Shown in pieces: positions 29,019 through 38,564 of a DNA stretch of 64,000 nucleotides (its first letter is position 1; the number at the start of each line of letters is the position of its first letter). The position numbers and the translations under genes were made by a program. The stretch is from Acidobacteriota bacterium. Its GTDB lineage: Bacteria > Acidobacteriota > Thermoanaerobaculia > Multivoradales > JBCCEF01. The DNA lies in NCBI GenBank assembly GCA_039030395.1, contig JBCCEF010000001.1, positions 353,315-417,314 on the forward strand, written 5' to 3'. The notes under the pieces were generated by a model. That model was given only the letters and a program-made list of their open reading frames with translations. It was not told where the DNA came from and made no database searches.

Positions 29019-30811
29019 GGTTCCACCGCGGACACCGGCGAGCCGGCGCCCGCGACGAGGGTCGAGTATTCGCCCAAGGGAGCCGGCGGGAAGGTCTCTT
29101 CGGTGCCGTCCGGCCAGCGAACCCGGATCCGGTCGTAGCGCATGGCGTCGTCCGGCGGATCGCCCACCGCTCCCAAACCGAAGATCACCCGCGGATCGTG
29201 GGCGGCGTTGTAGCTGCCGTCGGTGTGCACCCGCCGCATGGCGACCGGCCTCCCCTCGAAGTCCAGGTACACCTCCGCGCCGAGGGCGTCGCGTACCGCG
29301 TCGCCGGCCAGCGGCAAGACCATGCGCAAGCCGATCCATCGCCGGTCCTGGCCGATGAGGTTTTCGAGCAATCGCGTGGCGCCGCTGTTGTTGACGATCA
29401 CCGCGTCCGGATCGCCATCGTTGTCGAGATCGCCAAAGGCGGCGCCGCGGCTCACCTCGGACCGCAGAAGGTCCTCCCCGGCGGCGGCGGAAAGATCCTC
29501 GAAACGACCGTTCCCGAGGTTGCGGAATAACTGATTCGGCTGGTGGAGGGGGAAGGGATCTCCCGCCGCCACCTGCTCGGGGACCAAGGTCACCGCGCCG
29601 TTGACCACCAGCAGATCGAGCCAGCCGTCGTTGTCGAAGTCCGCCCAGCCGCTACCGAAGGCGGTGTAGGGCAAGCTGCTGGCGCCCAGGCCGGCACCAC
29701 GGGTTCCGTCCTCGAAGCGGCCGGCGCCATCGTTGCGGTAGAGGGTGTTGGTCTCCTTGATCAGGTGGGCCAGGAAGAGGTCGAGATCGCCGTCGTTGTC
29801 GTAGTCGCCGGCATCGACGCCCATGCTCGCCTCGGCGGCACCGCTCTCGTTCAGGGCGCTGCCGGCGAGGAGCGCGTCGTCCCGCAAGGTGCCGTCGCCG
29901 CCGTTGATCCACAGGCCGTTCGCCTGGCCATCGTTGGCGACGTAGAGATCCGGCCGGCGGTCGCCGTTCAGATCGGCACTGACCACCCCGAGCGTCGGCA
30001 AGGCGACCCCCGCCAGCCCACTACCGGCGGTGATGTCCTCGAAAGTGCCGTCGCCGCGATTCTCCAGCAGACGGTCCGGCTGCGAGGGATAGGCGCCGGG
30101 GCCGCAGTAGTCCGGCGCCCCGGAGAGGCTGCGGCAGACGGTGCCGCCGCTGTTGTCGAACTCGACGTTGTTGCCGACAAAGAGGTCGAGATCGCCATCG
30201 GCATCGAGATCGACGAAGGTCGCCGTCACGCTCGACCGGCCATCGCCGGCCCCGCTGGCGGCGGTCACATCTTCGAAAGCGCCGCCACCGAGATTCCGCA
30301 ACAGCCGGTTCTCGCCCAGGTTGGCGAGGTAGAGGTCGATCCGGCCGTCGCCGTCGTAGTCGCCGGTCGCCACTCCACAGCCGTACTCCACGATCTCGAC
30401 GCCCATCCCGTCCGTCCCGTCGTCGAAGGAGAGCGCTCCGGTTTCGTTGAGGCGGTTGACGAACAGTCGATCGCGCGGCGGCCCTGGATCGGACGGCGGC
30501 GCCGAGGCCCGCTCCAAAGTCAGCCCCTCCCCCACCATTGCGCCCTGCGGGAAGTACACGTCGAGGTCGCCATCGCCGTCGAAGTCCGCCAGGGCGACGC
30601 CACCGCAGGTGATCTCGGCCAAGAACAACTCCCCGGACATGCCGTTGAAGTGGACGAAGTCGAGGCCCGTGGCGGTGGCGACATCGCGCACCCAAGAAGG
30701 CGAAGAGTCCGCCGCCGGCCCGGGAACGGGTGCCGGAGCACAGGCCCAGAAAGCGGCTGAGACGATCGTCACCGGAACCGCGGCGCGGCGGAAGAAAAAC
30801 AGGGCGGCCAT
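29015..30811 (-). CDS. CRTAC1-type FG-GAP/ASPIC-UnbV lipoprotein 1
   Basis: The protein is about 598 aa from ATG 30811. The N-terminus MAALFFFRRAAVPVTIVSAA ends AFWACAPAP, a somewhat atypical lipobox (FWAC). The mature part starts with FVHFNGMSGELFLAEITCGG, the usual entry of this family. A beta-propeller with calcium-type loops follows (DFDGDGDLDVY, DYDGDGRIDLY, DLDADGDLDLF, DLDNDGDPDAV), and then a C-terminal ASPIC/UnbV domain (DGSYNAAHDPRVIFGLG, VRWPDGTEETFP). It is the first gene of a three-gene coupled operon. The ribosome binding site is weak. An upstream in-frame extension would run through the repeats at 30855-30924 and is not credible. Confidence 0.87.
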   Translation of the reverse strand: MAALFFFRRAAVPVTIVSAAFWACAPAPVPGPAADSSPSWVRDVATATGLDFVHFNGMSGELFLAEITCGGVALADFDGDGDLDVYFPQGAMVGEGLTLERASAPPSDPGPPRDRLFVNRLNETGALSFDDGTDGMGVEIVEYGCGVATGDYDGDGRIDLYLANLGENRLLRNLGGGAFEDVTAASGAGDGRSSVTATFVDLDADGDLDLFVGNNVEFDNSGGTVCRSLSGAPDYCGPGAYPSQPDRLLENRGDGTFEDITAGSGLAGVALPTLGVVSADLNGDRRPDLYVANDGQANGLWINGGDGTLRDDALLAGSALNESGAAEASMGVDAGDYDNDGDLDLFLAHLIKETNTLYRNDGAGRFEDGTRGAGLGASSLPYTAFGSGWADFDNDGWLDLLVVNGAVTLVPEQVAAGDPFPLHQPNQLFRNLGNGRFEDLSAAAGEDLLRSEVSRGAAFGDLDNDGDPDAVIVNNSGATRLLENLIGQDRRWIGLRMVLPLAGDAVRDALGAEVYLDFEGRPVAMRRVHTDGSYNAAHDPRVIFGLGAVGDPPDDAMRYDRIRVRWPDGTEETFPPAPLGEYSTLVAGAGSPVSAVEP

Positions 30812-31460
30812 GGCGGGGACAGATCGTAGCAGGAGCACGGCATCCCCAAAACCAGAAGGTGCCACCCACTTGCGTTTGGAAGGTGCCACCCACTTGCGTT
30901 CGTGCTCAAGAAGGTGCAACCCACCGACCATCGTGCCCGCATCGGTATCGGGAGTTGGCCTCCATCCTCGCACCGAAAGGACCCACCGTCACCGGATCTT
31001 CGACCGCCAGTTGATCCACGGCGATTTCTCCGGTGTAGAATGAGGGGATCATCGATGTATATGGAGGATTTGGTACGGGTCGTGCGACCCCATTGGATCC
31101 AAAACGTTGAATTCAATCTCTTGGATGAAGGCGGCGGAACAGATTCGGTTGAGAGACGCCTAAACGTCACGAAGAAAAAGACTTAAGCGCACATCTCGAC
31201 AAAACACACTCGACCTACGCCAATTCGAGTCTAAAGTACTGAGGGAGAATGATTTAACTCCCTCTTCCGCTCTTCGAGGCCAATGGCCTATGGCTTGCAG
31301 CCTTGAGGTCCTCGAAAGTGATCGAGGAGAGTCCGCAAGTTTCGCTAGAAAACGAACGGATCTTTCTGCTTTGGAGTTCTGCCCGAGGCCCTCAGGTTTC
31401 GGGTATGAGTTGTTAAACGCTGCTTCCCGCGGAAGGGAGCACTTGAAAGGAGTCAATCGT
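30812..31460. other. 650-base divergent regulatory gap
   Basis: The gap lies between the FG-GAP operon and the TonB receptor and is less GC-rich than its surroundings. It holds three copies of a 22-base repeat (30855-30924), two short hairpins (31241-31265; 31309-31328, stem TCCTCGA/TCGAGGA), and one weak 43-codon ORF at 31055-31186. That ORF starts MYMEDLVRVV and ends TKKKT; it has no ribosome binding site and I do not count it as a gene. A leader of up to 250 bases before the receptor is likely. No riboswitch class was recognised. Confidence 0.5.
30855..30924 (+). repeat. Short direct repeats with core GAAGGTGCCACCCAC
   Basis: GAAGGTGCCACCCACTTGCG begins at 30855 and 30879 in identical form, and a third, altered copy (GAAGGTGCAACCCACC) begins at 30910. 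The shorter core GGTGCCACCCGAA also occurs at 17358-17370, and inverted at about 21595-21607, both outside genes. The role is unknown; it could be a protein-binding site or a remnant mobile end. Confidence 0.6.
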
Positions 31461-34400
31461 ATGAGGACGACTGGCAACTGGACGGTACGGCTCATCTTTG
31501 TGAGCGTGCTCGTCTTGCTGACGGCCATGCCTGTGCTGGCCCAGAACCCCACAGGCACCCTGTCCGGCCGTATCACTGACCAGGATGGCGCTGGCCTTCC
31601 GGGCGTGACCATCACGGCGACTTCGCCGAACCTTCAGGGAACGCGAGTCACCACCACCGGCGTGAACGGCGACTACAAAGTCGCCTTCCTGCCCCCGGGC
31701 GACTACCAGGTCACCTACGAGCTCGAAGGCTTTAAGAGCGTCACCCAGGAAGCGAAGATCTCCGCCGCCAACGCCACCCTCTCGAATATCGAGATGGAGC
31801 TCGGCGCAGTGAACGAGGAAATCGTCGTGACGGCCGCCCAGGCGGCGATCTCCGAGGGCCGCACCGGCGCTTCGAACATCACCCTCGACGAGTTGGAGAA
31901 CCTGCCCGTCTCCCGTACCCTCGGTTCCGCTGTGAATCTGGCGCCGGGCGTGGCGAACTCCGGTCCGAGCAGCGCACCCTCCATTTCCGGCGCGATGACC
32001 TTCGAAAACCTGTGGCTGATCAACGGCGTTGTCATCAACGAGAACGTCCGCGGCTCGATCCTGCCGCTCTTCATCGAGGACGCCATTCAGGAGACCACCG
32101 TCGCAACCTCCGGCATTTCGGCCGAGTACGGCCGCTTCACCGGCGGCGTGGTGAACTCGATCACCAAGTCCGGTGGTAACGAGTTCGAGGGCTCCTTCCG
32201 GGTGAACTTCACCAACGACGACTGGCAGAGTTCGAACGATTTGTCGCCGGAGCGGGTGGACGACATCAGTCAGAGCTACGAGGCCACCCTCGGCGGCTTC
32301 CTGTGGAAGGACCACCTGTGGTTCTTCGCCGCCGGTCGCGATCTCGAGACCAGCGACTCGGCCACCACCGACCTCACCAACATCTCCTACGGCCGCACCC
32401 AGACCGAGACCCGTCTCGAGGGTAAGCTGACGATCACTCCGCACCCGAGCCACAGCGTGATCGGTTCGTACCTGGAGATCGACGAGGTCAACACCAACAC
32501 GGACTTCGGCGTCATCCTCGACCTGCGCAGCGTGAACGCCATGCGCGAGGATCCGCAGGAGATCCAGTCGCTCAACTACACCGGCATTCTGACCTCGAAT
32601 TTCTTCGTCGAGGGCCAGTACTCGGAGCGCGAGTTCTTGATCGGTGTGGGCTCCGGCGGTGTGCCGGACCTGATCGAGGGCACCCTGATCCGCACCCGCG
32701 GTGAGGGCTTCCGCTACTGGGCGCCGACCTTCTGCGGCTCCTGCGAGGATCAGTCCCGGAACAACGAGAACACGCTGTTCAACGCGTCGTACTTCTTGAC
32801 CACCGAGGGTGCCGGTACGCACGACCTCAAGGTCGGCTACGACACCTTCCAGGACAGCATTTTCTCGGTCAACCACCAGACCGGCAGCGACTTCACCGTC
32901 TACGCCTCGGACATCGTCCGCGATGGCGCCGGCAACATCGTGCTGGACAACCAGTTCGGCAGCCCGTTCCCAATCTTCGATCCGGACGCTTCCTCCCAGC
33001 CGTGGATTCGCTGGTTCGCGGTGTTCAACGCGGATCTGGCGCAGCCGACGGAGTTCAAGACCAACTCGCTGTTCGTCAACGACTCGTGGCAGCTCAACGA
33101 CAAGTGGAGCTTCAACATCGGTCTGCGTTACGACGAGAACGACGGCACCAACAGCGCCGGCGCGACGGTGGCGAACGACGACAAGGTCAGCCCTCGCTTG
33201 GGTATGTCCTATGACGTCAAGGGCGACGGCGACCTGGTGATCAACGCCAGCTACGGCACCTACGTTGCGGCTTTGGTCGGTACCGGCAACATCGCCGACG
33301 GCTCCTCCAACGGCGGCGCCATCGGTAACTACCGGTTCGACTACGAAGGCCCGGCGCTGAACGTCAACTGCGTCCCGAACGTCAACTGTCTGACCTCTCC
33401 GGAGGTTTTGCAGGAGGTCTTCGACTGGTATGTGTCCCAGGGCGGTGTGTTCGATCTCAGCCTGATCAACGAGAACGCGCCGATCTTCGACCTGCTGAGC
33501 CAGCTGGGCATTCCGGGCGCCACCACCCAGGTGCGCGGCACCTTCAAGTCGCCCTCCACGGACGAGCTCACCGTCGGCGCGACGAAGCGCCTCGGCTCGA
33601 AGGGCCTGTTCCGGGCCGACGTCGTCTTCCGCGAGTGGAAGGACTTCTACGGCCAGAGCACCGAGCTTCAGAACGGCACCGTCCAGACTTCGTCCGGTCC
33701 TGCCGATCTGACCTTCATCGGCAACTTCGGCTCGGAGGAGCGTGACCGCGAGTACATCGGCCTGCACACGCAGTTCCGCTATCGCTTCACGGACCGCTTC
33801 ACCCTGGCCGGCAACTACTCGTTGTCGAACACCTCGGGCAACATCGACGGTGAGACCGGCCGTTCCGGCCCCGTCCCCGGCGGTACCCGCAACTACCCGG
33901 AGTACTCCGAGGCGCGCTGGAACTACCCGGACGGCGACCTGCGCACGGATCAGCGTCACAAGATCCGCACCTGGGCGTCCTACGACATCCTGAACAGCCA
34001 GTACCACAAGCTGAACGGTACGATTCTGTTCAACTTCTTCTCGGGTCAGCCCTACGCGGCGAACGCGAACATCAACCCCTCGCCGTTCGTCAACAACCCG
34101 GGCTACCAGACGCCGCCGACGTCGCGGTCGTACTACTTCAGCGATCGGGACGCCTTCCGGACGGACGACATCACCCGGACGGACCTGGCGCTCAATTACT
34201 CCTTTACCTTCAACGCCTTCGGGCGCGGTGTCGAGATCTTCCTGCAGCCGGAGGTTCTCAACATCTTCAACGAAGATGGAGTGATCGATCCCAACGGTCT
34301 CGACAACAACGAGGGTGTGACCGTCCTGGAGTCGTTCAACCCGTTCACGGAGACCCCCGTCGAGGGTGTCAACTTCCGCCGGAATTCCAACTTCGGCCAG

Positions 34401-34466
34401 CCGCTGAACGAGAACGACTTCCAGACGCCGCGGACCTTCCGGTTCTCGGTCGGTTTCCGCTTCTAG
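31461..34466 (+). CDS. TonB-dependent receptor, Oar-like, with carboxypeptidase-regulatory domain
   Basis: The protein is about 1001 aa. The signal peptide MRTTGNWTVRLIFVSVLVLL ends near LAQNPTG. An N-terminal beta-sandwich follows (GTLSGRITDQDGAGLPGVTI, TTGVNGDYKVAFLPPGDYQV), then a plug domain (DELENLPVSRTLGSAV, GISAEYGRFTGGVVN), and a 22-strand-type barrel ending in the outer-membrane signature FRFSVGFRF. ATG 31461 has AAAGGAG eight bases upstream. It is the standard large receptor of acidobacteria for oligosaccharides, peptides or siderophores; the substrate is not readable here. A long leader precedes it and tandem terminators follow, suggesting a highly expressed single-gene unit. Confidence 0.93.
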   Translation: MRTTGNWTVRLIFVSVLVLLTAMPVLAQNPTGTLSGRITDQDGAGLPGVTITATSPNLQGTRVTTTGVNGDYKVAFLPPGDYQVTYELEGFKSVTQEAKISAANATLSNIEMELGAVNEEIVVTAAQAAISEGRTGASNITLDELENLPVSRTLGSAVNLAPGVANSGPSSAPSISGAMTFENLWLINGVVINENVRGSILPLFIEDAIQETTVATSGISAEYGRFTGGVVNSITKSGGNEFEGSFRVNFTNDDWQSSNDLSPERVDDISQSYEATLGGFLWKDHLWFFAAGRDLETSDSATTDLTNISYGRTQTETRLEGKLTITPHPSHSVIGSYLEIDEVNTNTDFGVILDLRSVNAMREDPQEIQSLNYTGILTSNFFVEGQYSEREFLIGVGSGGVPDLIEGTLIRTRGEGFRYWAPTFCGSCEDQSRNNENTLFNASYFLTTEGAGTHDLKVGYDTFQDSIFSVNHQTGSDFTVYASDIVRDGAGNIVLDNQFGSPFPIFDPDASSQPWIRWFAVFNADLAQPTEFKTNSLFVNDSWQLNDKWSFNIGLRYDENDGTNSAGATVANDDKVSPRLGMSYDVKGDGDLVINASYGTYVAALVGTGNIADGSSNGGAIGNYRFDYEGPALNVNCVPNVNCLTSPEVLQEVFDWYVSQGGVFDLSLINENAPIFDLLSQLGIPGATTQVRGTFKSPSTDELTVGATKRLGSKGLFRADVVFREWKDFYGQSTELQNGTVQTSSGPADLTFIGNFGSEERDREYIGLHTQFRYRFTDRFTLAGNYSLSNTSGNIDGETGRSGPVPGGTRNYPEYSEARWNYPDGDLRTDQRHKIRTWASYDILNSQYHKLNGTILFNFFSGQPYAANANINPSPFVNNPGYQTPPTSRSYYFSDRDAFRTDDITRTDLALNYSFTFNAFGRGVEIFLQPEVLNIFNEDGVIDPNGLDNNEGVTVLESFNPFTETPVEGVNFRRNSNFGQPLNENDFQTPRTFRFSVGFRF

Positions 34467-34493
34467 GATCTAGGTCCTAGTCAGCGCGATCGA

Positions 34494-34521
34494 GGCCCCG
34501 GTCTTTCGACCGGGGCCTTTT
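34494..34521 (+). terminator. Intrinsic terminator 1 after the TonB receptor
   Basis: A perfect 10-bp stem GGCCCCGGTC/GACCGGGGCC with a TTTC loop is followed by TTTTCTATTTG, 28 bases past the stop codon. Confidence 0.93.
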
Positions 34522-34537
34522 CTATTTGTTCTTCCGG

Positions 34538-34566
34538 CCCGGCCGAAAGGTCGGGGGTTTTCTTTT
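34538..34566 (+). terminator. Intrinsic terminator 2 after the TonB receptor
   Basis: The stem CCCGGCC/GGTCGGG (one wobble pair) has a GAAA tetraloop and is followed by GGTTTTCTTTTTAT. With the previous hairpin it forms a tandem pair that insulates the VWA operon from receptor transcription. Confidence 0.88.
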
Positions 34567-34659
34567 TATACGAAGTTACAGCCCCGTTAACGGAAGTTGG
34601 CTTGTCCAGGAAGTCGGTACATACTGGTGTTCATCGACGAACTCTCCAGGAGGCACCCC

Positions 34660-36432
34660 ATGAATCGATTCGTCCTGCTTTCCGCCCTCACGTTGGTCTT
34701 GGTCAGCGGTTTCCCGGCCGTCGCGCAACAACATGCAGACCTGTTTCTCGACACCGTCGACGTCCGCGTGATCAACCTCGAGGTGATGGTCACCGATCGC
34801 CAGGGCGAGACCGTGACGGGCCTCGAACGCGAAGACTTCGAAGTGCTGGAGGACGGCGAGCCGGTGGCACTGACCAACTTCCTGGCCGTCGAGCAGCGGC
34901 AGGTGCGCCAGTCGGAGACGGGTCCGGAAGGGTACGAAGAGGGTGGGTATGCCCGCGAGCCGGACACCCGCCAGCTTCAGCTCGTCATTTTCGTCGACGA
35001 AAACAACATCGACCCGCGCAACCGCAACCAACTCTTCGGCCGCCTGCGCACCACCCTCGATGAGCAGTGGAGGCCCGAAGACCGGGCGATGATGGTGAGC
35101 CTCGGCAGCGAGCTGAACACCCTGGCGCCCTTCACCTCCGACGTCGCCGACCTGCACGGCGCCATCGACGCCCTCGACGGCCGGGTCGGCGGCTATTCGC
35201 GGGTGATGAACGACTACCACCTCCTGCAGCGCGAAATCCAGCGCGCGGCACTCGAAACCCCAGTCGCCAATGGCCTGGCCAACCCTTTCTTCGACTCCGC
35301 CGTGCGCAACGCCGAACAGCTCGCCCGGCGGATCCGCCTGGTCGCCGAGCAGCGCAACGCCCAAACCCGCCGCACCATCGAACACCTGGGGAGTTTCGTG
35401 CGCACCCTGGCGAGCCTCCCCGGGCGCAAGGCCTTGCTGTTCCTGAGCGACGGCCTGCCCACCCAACCGGCGGACCCCCTGGTGGAGGCGTGGCGGGGCA
35501 AGTTCGAAAGCTGGGCGGTCCAGTATGACCAGAACTCGATGCTCAGCGAACTCACCTCCCTCGGCTCGCTCGATTTCGACGCCACCAGCCATATCGATGA
35601 TCTGGTCGAGGAGGCGGCAGCCCACCGGGTGGCGTTCTACCCCATCACTCCCGGCGCTCGCTCCGCCGCCTCGGGCCTGTCCGCCGAGTTCCAAGGTAGC
35701 GGCACGACGGACGGCTCCGGCGCTTACTCGCGCACCGTGCAGGCACTGGAGCAGATGAGCCTCGAAAGCTCGCTGATGCGATTGGCGGACGAGACCGGCG
35801 GCCTGGCTTTCACCCGCACTCTGAACCTCGATGCGCTGATGGAACGCATCCGGGAGGACGTCACCACTTTCTACTCCCTCGGCTACTCGCCCACGCGGGA
35901 GGAAGACCAGGCGTACCACGAAGTCGAGGTGCGCATCAAAGGCCGACGCGACCTCAACGTGCGCCACCTGCAGGGCTTTCGCGAGAAGGGCGCGATGGAG
36001 AAACTGCAGGATCGCACCTTGTCGGCCTTACACCACGGCATCACCGACAACATCCTCGGCGTGCGGTTGGAACCCGGCGAGGCGGAGGCCACCGGCAAGG
36101 ACCGTTATGAGGTTGCGGTGATGGTCAAGATCCCCTTCGAGAAGGTTCTCCTGCTGCCGCAGGGAGAGAACCACCAGGGCCGGCTGAGCCTGCTGGTGGC
36201 GGTACGCGACGACCAGGGCCGGGTCTCCCCCTTCCAGGAGATCGAGTTACCGATCCAGATTCCCAACGAACAGGTATTGAGCGCCCTGAGCGGCGCCGCC
36301 GCCTATCCCATGCGCCTGGAGATGCGTGGCGGTCCGCACCGTATCTCCCTCGGGGTTCGCGACCGCATCGCGCAGACCGACTCGACCGTCAACCTGGAGA
36401 TGACCGTCGGCGCCAAGGAACCCTCCCGGTGA
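34660..36432 (+). CDS. Secreted VWA-domain protein, first gene of VWA-TPR-VWA operon
   Basis: The protein is about 590 aa. The signal peptide MNRFVLLSALTLVLVSGFPA ends near VAQQ. VINLEVMVTDRQGETVTGL and EREDFEVLEDGEP give the acidobacterial VWFA-related entry motif. The VWA domain (LQLVIFVDENNIDPRNRNQL, GRKALLFLSDGLPTQP, TTFYSLGYSPTREED) lacks a classical DxSxS. It is paralogous to the protein at 22600-24351. ATG 34660 has AGGAGG six bases upstream. The stop overlaps the next gene's GTG. Its coupling to a TPR protein suggests that they form one secreted or periplasmic complex; the function is not established. Confidence 0.87.
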   Translation: MNRFVLLSALTLVLVSGFPAVAQQHADLFLDTVDVRVINLEVMVTDRQGETVTGLEREDFEVLEDGEPVALTNFLAVEQRQVRQSETGPEGYEEGGYAREPDTRQLQLVIFVDENNIDPRNRNQLFGRLRTTLDEQWRPEDRAMMVSLGSELNTLAPFTSDVADLHGAIDALDGRVGGYSRVMNDYHLLQREIQRAALETPVANGLANPFFDSAVRNAEQLARRIRLVAEQRNAQTRRTIEHLGSFVRTLASLPGRKALLFLSDGLPTQPADPLVEAWRGKFESWAVQYDQNSMLSELTSLGSLDFDATSHIDDLVEEAAAHRVAFYPITPGARSAASGLSAEFQGSGTTDGSGAYSRTVQALEQMSLESSLMRLADETGGLAFTRTLNLDALMERIREDVTTFYSLGYSPTREEDQAYHEVEVRIKGRRDLNVRHLQGFREKGAMEKLQDRTLSALHHGITDNILGVRLEPGEAEATGKDRYEVAVMVKIPFEKVLLLPQGENHQGRLSLLVAVRDDQGRVSPFQEIELPIQIPNEQVLSALSGAAAYPMRLEMRGGPHRISLGVRDRIAQTDSTVNLEMTVGAKEPSR

Positions 36433-38564
36433 GGGAGACCGATCGGCAGCAGCGGCGCCCGGGACGCTTGACAATCTTGGCGTGCACAGCCCTGCTGTGG
36501 CCGGCCCTCGCCGCCGCCCAGTCCCCAGCACCGAAGCCGCCACCGGCAGAGCTTTCGGGCGCGGAGGAACTGTCGCCCTTCGCCAACGCCTTCGGAGCGG
36601 AGACGGTCCTTCTGGGGCACGGCCTGCGCGGCTTCTCGCCGGTCATCGCCGGCAACCTGCTGCGCGCCGACGACGGCGGGCCGATCGCGCTCGCGACCCT
36701 CGCCCTGCCGCGGCAGGGCGGCCGGGTTTCCGTCTGGGTGGAGATCGACGGGCCGACCTTTCTGGCCGGCAACATCGAGGGCCGCCGCCTGCGCGGTGAG
36801 ATCTACGTCTACGCCTTGACCCCCTCCGGAGGTGTCGCCGGGCACTTCGCCGAGGCCTTCGCCGTCGATCTTGACCGCATCGGCGAGGCGGTTTGGCAGA
36901 GCGGCCTCAAGCTGCGCGGCGAGCTGACCCTGCCGCCCGGCGAGTACCGCCTACGGGTGCTGGTGCGCAACCGGGCGACGGAAGCCCTCGGACTGCTGAG
37001 CCGCGCCCTGACGGTACCGGCGGCGGATGCGCCGGCGCCGGTCGCCATGACCTGGCCGACGCCGCCGGACCGCGACGCCTGGATCCCGATCCGCTCCTGG
37101 AGTCTGCGACAGGGCGGCGAAGCCCCGGCCAAAACGGACGACCTGAACCCCAGCGCCTTACCGGTGCTCGCCGCCGACGAGAGCGCGGCCGCCCGCCTCC
37201 AAGGCGCAGCCGACCTGGCCCCGGGGATGTCCCTGGGCTTGCGGCTGGTCGCCGTCGACACACCGCAAGACGAACCGGCCCTCGGCCAGGCGGAGCTGGC
37301 CGAGGAGGGCCGGGTGGCCTTCACCGTGCCGGCGGTTGAAACCGGCGTCTACCGCATTGCTCTCTCGCTCGGCGAAGGAGGGCCATGGACCCCGGAAGTG
37401 CCGGTGCTGGTGCTGGCCGACGCGGAGCGTGAACGCTCACTGCAGTGGACGGATCTGCGCTGGCGCATGCAGGAGTCTCTCGACCCCACCGCCGGTGGTC
37501 CGTCCCGACTGGCGGCGGGCGGCGAGAGCCCCGGCGAGCGGCGCTCCGGACGCCGGCGGGACCGCCGCCAGGCACGGCAGATCGCCGAGCGCTATCGGCA
37601 AGCCTTGGGCGCCCTGGCGGAGGGAAGCGACGGTTCGAGCGGCGATTTTCAGGCCGCCCTCCAGGCGCTTTTCGAGTTCGAATCGTCCGCCCTCGGCGGC
37701 GGCGTCGGCCTGCTGTCGAGCGGCGAGAGCTTAGCCGCCGAGAAGCTCGCGGAAGAAGAGCCGGCCATCCTGTTGCCGCTGATCGTCCTTCACCAGCGGC
37801 TCTATCGCCGCTACCAGGGCCGCCGCGCCTACTCCCTCGGCAGCCACAGCCGCCTGATGGTGGAGATGCTGACGGAGCGCTACCTGGCGGCCGGCGGCGA
37901 AGCGTCCGTGGCGGCGGATTCCCTCGCCGCCCTCGGTGGGGTGTTGATCGACGTCCATCTGCCGTCGAGCGGGAGCCGACTGCTGCAGCGCGCCCGAGAA
38001 CTCGAACCGGGCCATCCGGTGGCGCTCCTCGGCCTGGCCGCACTTTTCGAGCGCTTCGGCAGCTACGGCCAGGCGCGCTCCCTGCTGCTGGAGCTTGTGG
38101 AAAGCCACCCGCAACACCGGGAAGGGCGGCTCCGGCTGGCCGTCAACCTGCTGCGCACCGGCGACCGATCGCGCGCGGCGGAACTCTTGGCGGCCATTGA
38201 CGGGCGCACCGAAGAGTCCTGGATCTGGTCCCTCGCCCGCCAAGAACAAACTCGGCTGCTGCTCTCCCAGAACCGCGTCGGGGACGCCCTGGCGGTGCTC
38301 ACCGCCGCCCACGCCGAAGCGCCCCGGGACGCCGCCCTCGCCCTCCTGCTAGCGCACGTTCACGACCGGTTGGGCAACGCCGCGGAGGCGCAGGCGCTGG
38401 TGGCGGGAGTCCAGCCATCGAATCGCAAGGAATCGCCGCGCATGCGCTATGACCGGCCGCCGCGGGAAGCCTTCGCCGGCGCCGATCAGGCACTGGCGGC
38501 GGCGGCCCGCAATGCCCAGCCGCTCCTCCTCGCCGCCCTCGACGACGGTCAAGGGGCGCGATGA
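36429..38564 (+). CDS. Secreted protein with C-terminal TPR region, middle gene of the VWA operon
   Basis: The protein is 711 aa. GTG 36429 overlaps the previous stop in GTGA. A signal peptide ends near LWPALAAAQSP. Residues about 45-330 are beta-rich, with two likely sandwich domains (GGRVSVWVEIDGPTFLAGN; LPPGEYRLRVLVRNRATEAL). From about 360 onward it is helical, with TPR-like pairs (GSRLLQRARELEPGHPVALL, GSYGQARSLLLELVESHPQH). A basic patch ERRSGRRRDRRQ separates the halves. I do not recognise the N-terminal domains. It is probably the scaffold linking the two VWA proteins encoded on either side, since all three are translationally coupled. Confidence 0.78.
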   Translation: MRETDRQQRRPGRLTILACTALLWPALAAAQSPAPKPPPAELSGAEELSPFANAFGAETVLLGHGLRGFSPVIAGNLLRADDGGPIALATLALPRQGGRVSVWVEIDGPTFLAGNIEGRRLRGEIYVYALTPSGGVAGHFAEAFAVDLDRIGEAVWQSGLKLRGELTLPPGEYRLRVLVRNRATEALGLLSRALTVPAADAPAPVAMTWPTPPDRDAWIPIRSWSLRQGGEAPAKTDDLNPSALPVLAADESAAARLQGAADLAPGMSLGLRLVAVDTPQDEPALGQAELAEEGRVAFTVPAVETGVYRIALSLGEGGPWTPEVPVLVLADAERERSLQWTDLRWRMQESLDPTAGGPSRLAAGGESPGERRSGRRRDRRQARQIAERYRQALGALAEGSDGSSGDFQAALQALFEFESSALGGGVGLLSSGESLAAEKLAEEEPAILLPLIVLHQRLYRRYQGRRAYSLGSHSRLMVEMLTERYLAAGGEASVAADSLAALGGVLIDVHLPSSGSRLLQRARELEPGHPVALLGLAALFERFGSYGQARSLLLELVESHPQHREGRLRLAVNLLRTGDRSRAAELLAAIDGRTEESWIWSLARQEQTRLLLSQNRVGDALAVLTAAHAEAPRDAALALLLAHVHDRLGNAAEAQALVAGVQPSNRKESPRMRYDRPPREAFAGADQALAAAARNAQPLLLAALDDGQGAR

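Noticed and set aside
30812-30973. N-terminal extension of FG-GAP lipoprotein 1
   Set aside because: It translates through the intergenic direct repeats at 30855-30924, and the signal peptide starts at ATG 30811.
31055-31186. 43-codon ORF before the TonB receptor (MYMEDLVRVV...)
   Set aside because: It has no ribosome binding site and no recognised family. It is kept only as a possibility within the gap description.
31413-34007. 864-codon minus-strand ORF opposite the TonB receptor
   Set aside because: The sequence is Val/Ala/Arg-rich without domains. The receptor frame has a signal peptide, plug, barrel end and ribosome binding site.
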